From Chloroflexota bacterium (GTDB taxonomy: Bacteria; Chloroflexota; UBA6077; JACCZL01), in NCBI GenBank assembly GCA_020850535.1, contig JADZEM010000134.1, positions 1 through 64,000 of the forward strand: a stretch of DNA of 64,000 bases, in the 5' to 3' direction. The notes beneath the pieces were generated by a model. It was not told the DNA's origin. It saw only the letters and a program-made list of their open reading frames with translations, and made no database searches. How positions within the stretch are numbered: position 1 is the stretch's first letter; every line of letters starts with the position of its first letter. Made by a program: the position numbers and the translations under genes. This document shows, in pieces, positions 48,161 through 54,877 of this stretch.

Positions 48161-48565
48161 CTACGGCGCCGGTGGGGCCGGCGGAGCAGGCGGAGGCGGC
48201 GGCCCGCCGGGTCGGCCCGGTCCACCGGGGCCACCAGGGCCAGCCGGGCGCGGCGCTTCAGGCTTCGCGTGCGGCTTGCCGACGAACCCGCCCTCCGGCT
48301 TGCCTTCGAAGCGGTTCGGCGGCGCGAGCCGCGCGTGCGGCGGGCGGTCGTGGCCGCCGAACCAGGCCAGCGCGTGCCGGCCCTCGAAGGCGAGGCCCAG
48401 CCCGACCGCCGCCAGCACCGTGAGCGCGATCGCACCGAGCACCACTGTTCGTGTAGAGCGGGCCGTCCAGGACTCCAGGCGACGCGAGCCGCCGCCCAGG
48501 GCAGCAAGGGAGCGAGCGAGACCAGCCCGCAGCCTCGCGCCGAAACTCGGGGATTCAGGGTTCAC
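48161..48565 (-). CDS. Proline/glycine-rich single-pass membrane protein
   Basis: 134 residues from ATG 48565, which overlaps the PspA-like stop by 4 bases (ATGA). An N-terminal basic segment precedes one membrane helix (VVLGAIALTVLAAVGLGLAF). The C-terminal half is almost purely Pro/Gly with His/Lys/Pro spacers and ends in repeated PPAPPAP, so it is probably disordered outside or inside the membrane. The pairing with a PspA homologue suggests a membrane-stress role, as inference only. Confidence 0.65.
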   Translation of the reverse strand: MNPESPSFGARLRAGLARSLAALGGGSRRLESWTARSTRTVVLGAIALTVLAAVGLGLAFEGRHALAWFGGHDRPPHARLAPPNRFEGKPEGGFVGKPHAKPEAPRPAGPGGPGGPGRPGGPPPPPAPPAPPAP

Positions 48566-49419
48566 AGGGTTGCCTCCACGGGCTTGCTAGCCACCACGGG
48601 CTTGCTAGCCACCACGGGCGTGACAGCTTCCACGGGCGTGATGGTCTCGGCCGGCGCGCGCTCAGGTTGTGCGGCGGCCGGCGCGGGCACGGCCTTCACC
48701 TCGACGGTATGGTGTGGCGCGGGCAAGCCAAGCTCGTCGCGCAGTCGATCGAGCGCCTCCTCGATGCGCGGCGGCATTGAGACGATGGCCAGCTCACGGT
48801 CGACGTAGCTGGGCGCCATCACGCTGCCGAGCGCCGGCCCGATGGCCACCGTCTCCAGGGCGCGGGTGCGCGCCTGGATCGTGAGCAGTCTGTCCTCGAA
48901 GCGCCGCACGTCCTGGCCGACGCTGGTGACGGTCCGACTGTAGCCGGTCAGCGCCTCGCCGACGCGCAAGCGGGCCTGCGTCGCACCGTACTGGGCCTTG
49001 AGGACTTCCTTGCGCGAGCGGAACGACTGGACGGCCCCGGCAAGCTCGGTCTCCTGACGGTGCAGGCCCTGGCGCTCGTGATCCAGCCGCTCACGCTCGG
49101 ACTGGGTGCGGGAAAGCTGCTCGTCAAGCTCCTCGCGGCGCGCCAGCGAGATCCTGGCAAGGTCGTCGCGGCCCGCCACCAGCGCCCGCCGCGCCTGCTC
49201 CTGGCACGCACCCACGCCGTCGGCAAGCTGCCGGGCCTCGATCTCCAGGCGGGCATTGATCGTCTCCAGCTCGAGCCGGCCGCGCCGCGTCTCGTCGAGC
49301 GCCTTCATCTGCTGCGAGAACGCCCGCTCCAGCGCGTAGGTCGGGTCTTCGATCCGCTCGGAGCCGCTCTCGAAGAGCCGGCCCAACAGCCCGAAGAATC
49401 GACTGATCGGGTTCAGCAT
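48562..49419 (-). CDS. PspA/IM30-family phage shock protein homologue
   Basis: 285 residues from ATG 49419; upstream codons have no match. An amphipathic start (MLNPISRFFGLLGRLFES) and long coiled coil of about 180 residues (EDPTYALERAFSQQMKAL, ETRRGRLELETINARLEIEAR) follow the PspA pattern of a membrane-binding helix and rods. The C-terminal tail has short repeats of VVASKPV. PspA proteins form rods on damaged membranes. The gene is followed by the proline-rich membrane protein and preceded by the rhomboid gene. Confidence 0.82.
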   Translation of the reverse strand: MLNPISRFFGLLGRLFESGSERIEDPTYALERAFSQQMKALDETRRGRLELETINARLEIEARQLADGVGACQEQARRALVAGRDDLARISLARREELDEQLSRTQSERERLDHERQGLHRQETELAGAVQSFRSRKEVLKAQYGATQARLRVGEALTGYSRTVTSVGQDVRRFEDRLLTIQARTRALETVAIGPALGSVMAPSYVDRELAIVSMPPRIEEALDRLRDELGLPAPHHTVEVKAVPAPAAAQPERAPAETITPVEAVTPVVASKPVVASKPVEATL

Positions 49420-49602
49420 CGTGGCCTCCACACGGGTGATGACTACATCGTCCCTGTGGGGCCTGACGTGCGGCTCCAGCGAGGCTGAACGTTTCCTGAC
49501 GAAGCGGTCCGGCGGCGTTCTCACACCAGACACGGAGAAGCCGCCCCTCCGGCGTGGAAGGGCGGCCCGGCAGCAACGTCAGAGGGCGACCTGGCAGGGA
49601 CC

Positions 49603-50157
49603 CTACAGGGCGGCGGTGTGCTGCGGCCGGAGCACTCCGGCCGTCGAGACGCCGGCCAGGAACCCGAACAGGTGGCCTTGCCAGGAGATGCGGGGGTCGC
49701 TCGGCAGGACGCCCCAGAGCGCGCCGCCGTAGAGTACGGCCACCAGCAGCGCGATGGCCAGCGAGCCAAAGCTGCGCTCGAAGTAGCCGCGCGCCAGCAG
49801 ATACCCGATGTACCCGAAGATCAGGCCGCTCGCGCCGATGTGGACGGTGTTGCCCGGCGCCAGCAGCCAGACGCCCAGCCCGCCAAGCACCATCACCAGC
49901 AACGAGACGCCGATAAACGTCCCCATGCCCCGCAGCATCACCAGGAAGCCGAGTGTCAGGAAGGGGATCGTGTTGGCGCTGAGGTGCGCGAAGCTGCCGT
50001 GCAGGAACGGCGCCAGCAAGATGCCGAACAGCCCGCTCAGGCTGCGCGGGTGAATCCCGAACGAGTCCATCCAGCGGCCCGGCACGATCCAGTCGAGAAT
50101 CTCCAGCGTCCAGGTGATCGCGACGAGCGCCACCAGGACGATCACGCCTTGCACCAT
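49603..50157 (-). CDS. Rhomboid-family intramembrane serine protease
   Basis: 184 residues with about six membrane helices. The catalytic Ser110 lies in HIGASGLIFGYIGYLL and the partner His162 in SWQGHLFGFLAG; LHGSFAHLSANTIPF supplies the conserved WR-like loop equivalent. It cuts substrates inside the membrane. The gene is 183 bases upstream of the PspA-like gene, same strand, so a combined envelope-stress group is possible. No substrate is known. Confidence 0.88.
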   Translation of the reverse strand: MVQGVIVLVALVAITWTLEILDWIVPGRWMDSFGIHPRSLSGLFGILLAPFLHGSFAHLSANTIPFLTLGFLVMLRGMGTFIGVSLLVMVLGGLGVWLLAPGNTVHIGASGLIFGYIGYLLARGYFERSFGSLAIALLVAVLYGGALWGVLPSDPRISWQGHLFGFLAGVSTAGVLRPQHTAAL

Positions 50158-50212
50158 CGTCCCTCTCCTGAGGTGTCAGTTTGTCTCGGGCCGGGCGGCC
50201 GGCGGCGCGCGC

Positions 50213-51070
50213 CTACACCACGTCGCGCAGGCGAGCCACCTGATCCAGGTCGGCGATCGTCGGGTTGAGCAGCACCTCGTCCACGCCGATCTGCTCGCAG
50301 GCCTGCACCCAGTCGCGGATCGACTCGGGCGTGGTCAGCGTGCTCTCGGCGATGAAGTCCACCCGTTCCGGCCAGTAGGCGTAGTAGTGACGCACGGTGG
50401 CCTGCCCGCGTTCCCGGGCGTCTGGCCCGAGCGCGTAGGCGTTGAGCGCCACGAAGCGCGGCCGGCCAGCGCGCCCGAACTCGCGCCAGCCCTCCTCCAC
50501 CAGCTTGAAGCAGGCGGCGATGTCCGGCGGCGTCCGCACGCCGATGTACCCATCCGCGTACTGCCCGACCCGCTTCAGGGCCGATGGCGCGAACGCCCCG
50601 ATCAGCAGCTCGGGGCCGCCCGGCTGGACCGGAGCCGGGCCAATCGGACCGACCGTCTCCGAGAACGGCTCGCCGCGCCAGAGCCGCCTGAGCGTGGCAA
50701 GCTGCTCGTCGAAGCGCCTGCCACGGTCGTGGAAGGTCAGGTCAACGGCGTCGTAGTCACTGGTGCGCGCCCCGATGCCCAACCCCAGCGAGAGCCGCCC
50801 GTTCGAGAGGCGATCCACCGTCGTGGCCTGCTTGGCGAGCAGCCCGGCGCTCCGCGTGGTGCCGAGGATGACGGCTGGCAGGAGTCGTACGTTGGCGGTC
50901 ACGGCGGCCATCGCGGCCAGGGTCGTCATCACCTCGTAGTTGTCGTAGGCGATCCGGTCGATGAAGCTCAGGCTGCTGAAGCCGCTGGCGTCTGCTCGCC
51001 GCGCCCACTCCAGCAGCAGGTCGCCTGGGGTTCCGGGGATGGTGGTCGGCACGCCGATGCCGATCTTCAC
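50213..51070 (-). CDS. LLM-class flavin-dependent oxidoreductase
   Basis: 285 residues of the luciferase-like monooxygenase (F420/FMN) superfamily. The N-terminus MKIGIGVPTTIPG, the SLSFIDRIAYDNYEVMTTLAAMAAVT region and LGLGIGARTSDYDAVDLTFHDRG fit the TIM barrel with its cofactor contacts. Members oxidise diverse organics with reduced FMN or F420. There is no reductase partner here. It ends 55 bases upstream of the rhomboid gene in the minus direction. Confidence 0.88.
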   Translation of the reverse strand: MKIGIGVPTTIPGTPGDLLLEWARRADASGFSSLSFIDRIAYDNYEVMTTLAAMAAVTANVRLLPAVILGTTRSAGLLAKQATTVDRLSNGRLSLGLGIGARTSDYDAVDLTFHDRGRRFDEQLATLRRLWRGEPFSETVGPIGPAPVQPGGPELLIGAFAPSALKRVGQYADGYIGVRTPPDIAACFKLVEEGWREFGRAGRPRFVALNAYALGPDARERGQATVRHYYAYWPERVDFIAESTLTTPESIRDWVQACEQIGVDEVLLNPTIADLDQVARLRDVV

Positions 51071-51190
51071 GGATCGTCCTCCTCCGCACGCGCCTCGGCG
51101 CGTGGTGCACGTCAGTGTGACTGAGGGCGAGTATCGCGGTGGGGGCGGCCAGCGTCAACGATTCCGAGGACGACGAAAGCGCCGGCGTAC

Positions 51191-51735
51191 CTACAGTCCA
51201 TGCGCCTCGGCCGCCGCGACCAGCGCAGCAGCGTGCCGTTTGATGGCCGTCTTCAGCTCGGGCGGCTCGACGATCCCGATGGGCCAGTGCAAGCCGGCCA
51301 GGCAGCGCGCCATCCAGTCCATATGCTGCACGAACCCGGTCAGGGTCACGCCGCCCTCGACCTCGCTCAGGACGCCCACGCCCGGCAGCACCCACCCACG
51401 GGCCTGCTCCAGGCTGGTCCGCATCAGGACGTGGAGCGTCAGCTCACTGGGCAGCGTCGCCAACGAAGCGGACCACGTAGGCGAGGCTGTCGAAGCCGGC
51501 CGGGCGCGTGAACGTCTCGGTCCGCAGGCTGGCCTCCAGCACGCGATCCAGCCGAAAGACGCGCGGCTCCTGACGCAGGTGGCAGTACCCGACGCAGTAC
51601 CAACGCCCGACCCGGTACACCACGCCGTACGGATCGATCTCCCGCTCAGACTCGGAGTCCGGCCGGCCAGCCCGGTACCGGATCCAGGCGCGTCGCTCTC
51701 CAGGGCTCCGCACCGTGCGCCGCCTCCAGGAAGTA
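51191..51735 (-). pseudogene. Truncated, frameshifted WYL-domain regulator
   Basis: A frame ending near 51444 reads GERRAWIRYRAGRPDSESE, then REIDPYGVVYRVGRWYCVGYC and FRLDRVLEASLRTET, a clear WYL effector domain. The rest of the domain (WVLPGVGVLSEVEGGVTL, WMARCLAGLHWPIGIVEPPELKTAI) is in another frame down to the stop at 51191. The N-terminal DNA-binding part is missing, so this is a remnant. It was probably a regulator of neighbouring catabolic or stress genes. Confidence 0.8.
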
Positions 51736-51849
51736 TGCACTTGTGTTGCAATCAGGTTGACCGTTGGTTGCCAGGGTACCAATCCTGGCCGACAACCCGT
51801 ATCGTGAGAGGAACGCGGACAGTGCGAGCGTCTGGGGTAGGGAGCGGGC

Positions 51850-52809
51850 ATGGTCGTGAAGAGCGTTCGGCACACGGTAAGCAGGGGCCTCGTCTTAGGC
51901 GTCGCCGCGCTGTCGGCGCTGGTGACCAGCATCGGGCCGACGACCCCGGCCGCGGCGAGCCAGCACCTACCAGTCGCCTCGTCGTTCAGGCAGGCGGAAT
52001 GCCAGTACACGCCGACCCAGCGGATGGTCCAGGTCAACCAGCCGGCCATCCGCGAGGCCTCGGGGCTTGCGGCCAGCGTCCAGTGGCCGGGCGTCTACTG
52101 GACCCTCAACGATTCAGGCAACACCCCTGAGCTGTTCGCCTTCCGGGAGGACGGCGCAGCGCTGGGCGCGTTCCGCGTCACCGGCGCGTCAAACGGCGAC
52201 TGGGAAGCGCTGCAGCTCGGGCCAGACGGCGCCGGCGGCCACGCGCTCTACGTGGGCGACGTCGGCGACAACGACCATCAGCGCCGTCAGCTCACCATCT
52301 GGCGGATCCCCGAGCCGGACCCCTCCTCTGGCGGCGAGACTGCGCCAGCCACGGCGTTCCGCTTCAGCTACCCCGGCCTGAACCACAACACCGAGGCGAT
52401 GCTGGTGCACCCGATCACCGGCGAGATCCTGCTGATCACCCGCGAGGCCAGCGGCATGAGCCTGGTGTTTCGGCTGCCTTTGCCGCTCGACAGCGAGCAG
52501 GTGATGGTGGCGGACATCGTGGACGTGGTGAACGTGCGTGGCTTCGACCCGTCGAGCGGGCAGGTGACGGATGCAGCGTTCTCCGCGGACGGCAAGCACA
52601 TCGCGCTGCGGACCTACGCCAGCATCCTCCTCTTCGAGGTCCCGGATCGCGGCGGCATCGACGCCATGTGGAACGAGCCGCCGCGTGTCTTCCACCTGTC
52701 AGACGGCGCGAAGGGCGAAGGGCTGACGTTCCGTCCGAACTCGGACGACCTTCTGTCGATCGGCGAGGAGCGGCCAGCCGTCCTCTACCGCACACCCTGG
52801 CAGTGCTGA
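51850..52809 (+). CDS. Secreted beta-propeller-like protein of unknown function
   Basis: 319 residues from ATG 51850. A signal peptide (RGLVLGVAALSALVTSIGPTTPAAA) leads into a body of repeated short strands: REASGLAASVQWPGVYWTLNDSG, then GDWEALQLGPDGAGGHALYVGDVGDND, FSYPGLNHNTEAML and RGFDPSSGQVTDAAFSADG. The pattern (W-T-L-N-D-S-G, L-Y-V-G-D-V-G-D-N) resembles secreted propeller proteins of Chloroflexota and actinobacteria, with no assigned activity. It is monocistronic. Cysteines occur only near residue 50 and at the end. Confidence 0.65.
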   Translation: MVVKSVRHTVSRGLVLGVAALSALVTSIGPTTPAAASQHLPVASSFRQAECQYTPTQRMVQVNQPAIREASGLAASVQWPGVYWTLNDSGNTPELFAFREDGAALGAFRVTGASNGDWEALQLGPDGAGGHALYVGDVGDNDHQRRQLTIWRIPEPDPSSGGETAPATAFRFSYPGLNHNTEAMLVHPITGEILLITREASGMSLVFRLPLPLDSEQVMVADIVDVVNVRGFDPSSGQVTDAAFSADGKHIALRTYASILLFEVPDRGGIDAMWNEPPRVFHLSDGAKGEGLTFRPNSDDLLSIGEERPAVLYRTPWQC

Positions 52810-52819
52810 CCCGCCCCCA

Positions 52820-52985
52820 TCACGAGCCAGCGGGCCGCAGGCGGATAGTTCGGCGCTGTTCCTGGTCGAGCAGCCCCGCCAGGAGGTCGGCGACTGAGAC
52901 GTGGCGCTCGCGTGCGAGCACGCGGGCCCGCTCGAACGCGTCGCGCGACAGGAGAGCGCGTGGGGTACCATCCGGGCGGTTGAGG
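52820..52985 (-). pseudogene. Possible remnant of a ribbon-helix-helix antitoxin-like gene
   Basis: The minus strand reads ALLSRDAFERARVLARERHV, SVADLLAGLLDQEQRR and TIRLRPAGS before a stop at 52820. The pattern fits the helices of CopG/RHH antitoxins. No start codon exists in this frame before the divergent amidohydrolase gene, and no toxin is next to it, so it is likely a fragment. It is too short to be sure. Confidence 0.3.
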
Positions 52986-53004
52986 CACGGGAGGAGGCGG
53001 CCCG

Positions 53005-54243
53005 ATGGCGCTTCGTGGCTACCGCGCGCGATGGATCATCGACGGCACCGGCGGCCCGATCCACCCGGGGACGGTCCTGGTCGAGGACGCCTGGGTTGTG
53101 GAGGTGGTGCGGCGCGGGCAGTTGCCATCTGACGCGGAGATCGTCGATCTCGGAGACGCGGCCATCCTGCCGGGGCTGATCGACGCCCACGTGCACCTGA
53201 TCTGGGCCGGCGCGGCGCCGAACCCCGAGGAGATCCGCGCCCGCGAGTCGGTCCCGATGGGCACGGTCCGGGCCGTTCGGCACGCCGCCGACACGCTGCT
53301 CGGCGGCACGACCACCGTCCGCGACGTTGGCTGCCCGAACGGCGTGGCCTTCGCCGTGCGCGACGCCGTCAACGCCGGTGTGATCCCCGGCCCGCGCATC
53401 CTGGCGGCCGGCGCTCCGCTGGTGATGACGGGCGGCCACTGTCATCCGATGGGTGTCGAGGTGGACGGCCCATACGAGGCGCGGAAGGCCGCCCGCCAGC
53501 AGCTCAAGGAGGGCGCAGACCTGCTCAAGATGCTGGCGACGGGCGGCGTCTACGGGCTGCACCACGACGAGCCGTGGTCGCCACAACTGGAGCTGGACGA
53601 GCTGCAGGCGGCGGTGGCCGAGGCCCGCAAGGCGCACCGGGTTGCCGCGATCCATGCCGAGGGCGAGCAGGGCATCGCGACGGCGATTGAGGCGGGAGCG
53701 GACACCATCGAGCACGGCAACCAGCTCACGCGCGAGCTGGCCGAGAAGATGGCGAAGCGCGGCGTGTTCCTGGTGCCGACGCTGGCCTGGTTCTTCAACG
53801 TCGCCGAAGCCACGCCCGGCCCGACCTTCAACGAGGAGTATGTCCGCAAGGGCCGGCTGATGGCCGAGGCCAGCGCACGCGGCATCATGCTGGCGAAGAC
53901 GGCCGGCGTGAAGATCGCGGCCGGCACGGACACCGGCGCGCCGCTGGTGCCGCACAACTCGGTGCGGCGGGAGATCGAGCTGCTGGTCCGGCTCGGGCTG
54001 ACGCCGCACGAGGCGATCCAGTCAGCGACCCGGGTCGCCGCCGAAGCGCTGCGGGTCGATGGGCAGGTCGGGACGCTCGAACAGGGCAAGTTCGCAGACC
54101 TGATCGTCGTGGGCGGCGACCCGACGGCCGATCCGCACGTCCTCTACGACCTCCGGATGGTGATGAAGGGCGGCAAGATCGTGCAGCAGTCGGCAGGAAG
54201 CGGCGCGACAGGTCTGGCAACTGGGCAGAGCGCCGGCCCGTAG
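53005..54243 (+). CDS. Amidohydrolase-superfamily enzyme (imidazolonepropionase/dipeptidase-like)
   Basis: 412 residues from ATG 53005. Metal ligands DAHVHL near 56-61, a carboxylated-lysine candidate in KMLATGGVYG, AIHAEGEQG, IEHGNQL and AGTDTGAPLVPHNS follow the amidohydrolase order, with a C-terminal beta-strand domain (VGTLEQGKFADLIVV). The family includes imidazolonepropionases and Xaa-Pro dipeptidase-like hydrolases; the substrate is not determined. It is followed by a 26-bp inverted repeat and a convergent gene. Confidence 0.88.
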   Translation: MALRGYRARWIIDGTGGPIHPGTVLVEDAWVVEVVRRGQLPSDAEIVDLGDAAILPGLIDAHVHLIWAGAAPNPEEIRARESVPMGTVRAVRHAADTLLGGTTTVRDVGCPNGVAFAVRDAVNAGVIPGPRILAAGAPLVMTGGHCHPMGVEVDGPYEARKAARQQLKEGADLLKMLATGGVYGLHHDEPWSPQLELDELQAAVAEARKAHRVAAIHAEGEQGIATAIEAGADTIEHGNQLTRELAEKMAKRGVFLVPTLAWFFNVAEATPGPTFNEEYVRKGRLMAEASARGIMLAKTAGVKIAAGTDTGAPLVPHNSVRREIELLVRLGLTPHEAIQSATRVAAEALRVDGQVGTLEQGKFADLIVVGGDPTADPHVLYDLRMVMKGGKIVQQSAGSGATGLATGQSAGP

Positions 54244-54306
54244 CGCGGGGGCGTGTCCCCCGCCCGTTTTGGCTGACATCGGGTGGGGGACACGCCGCCG
54301 CGCTAC
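54240..54306. repeat. Inverted repeat TAGCGCGGGGGCGTGTCCCCC
   Basis: Arms of 26 bases (54240-54265 and 54281-54306) match with two differences around a 15-base loop; the left arm begins one base before the amidohydrolase stop. It may end transcription from both convergent genes, and is a further repeat family with GCGGGGGCGTGTCCCCCGC. Confidence 0.82.
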
Positions 54307-54331
54307 AGATTGGGTATGGCGCGCTCGACTC

Positions 54332-54877
54332 TCACGACGGCGCTGCCTCCGGAAACGTCCAGCGCGTCGGGTCGCCCATGTCAGCCTGCCAGCCGTAGAC
54401 CTTGCTGGGCCGCACCCGGAAGGCCGGCCCGATTGGCCCGTCTGCGTCCGCGATCTCGTCGCCGCTTGGGACAGCCGTATGGCTGTACTTGGCGTTGTAC
54501 GCCGCGCAGAACCGCTCCAGGTCGGAAGCGGTCCGCACGGCCTCTGCGACGCCCTCGACGATCAGGCTCTCGCTGCCATCCTCCAGGTTGACGCTGACGT
54601 GCGGGTTGGCTCGCAGGCTCTTGACCGCCTGCGAGCCGGTGGTGAACCAGAGGCCATCCTCCAGCCAGACGCACCAGAGCGGACGGGCGTGCGGGCTGCT
54701 GTCCGCCCGCACCGTCACGACCCAGTAGTTGCGCGCGGCCGTCAGCCGCTCGACGGCCCACGCCCACGGCAGGAGGGCTGACGTCGCCCGCTCGCCGAAG
54801 AGCATCGGAACCTGGGCCGTCGGCTCGGGCAGCGGAACAACCTCAGGCATCAACCCTGAATCCTCCATCCTGGTCAC
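54332..54877 (-). CDS. Pyridoxamine 5'-phosphate oxidase-fold FMN-binding protein
   Basis: 181 residues from GTG 54877, overlapping the mutS2 stop by 4 bases. The split-barrel fold is suggested by RNYWVVTVRADSSPHARPLWCVWLEDGLWFTTGS, then VSVNLEDGSESLIVEG and a C-terminal PSKVYGWQ. Members bind FMN or F420 or are pseudo-enzymes; actinobacterial F420-dependent reductases look alike. The link to mutS2 is translational coupling without an obvious functional connection. Confidence 0.82.
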   Translation of the reverse strand: MTRMEDSGLMPEVVPLPEPTAQVPMLFGERATSALLPWAWAVERLTAARNYWVVTVRADSSPHARPLWCVWLEDGLWFTTGSQAVKSLRANPHVSVNLEDGSESLIVEGVAEAVRTASDLERFCAAYNAKYSHTAVPSGDEIADADGPIGPAFRVRPSKVYGWQADMGDPTRWTFPEAAPS

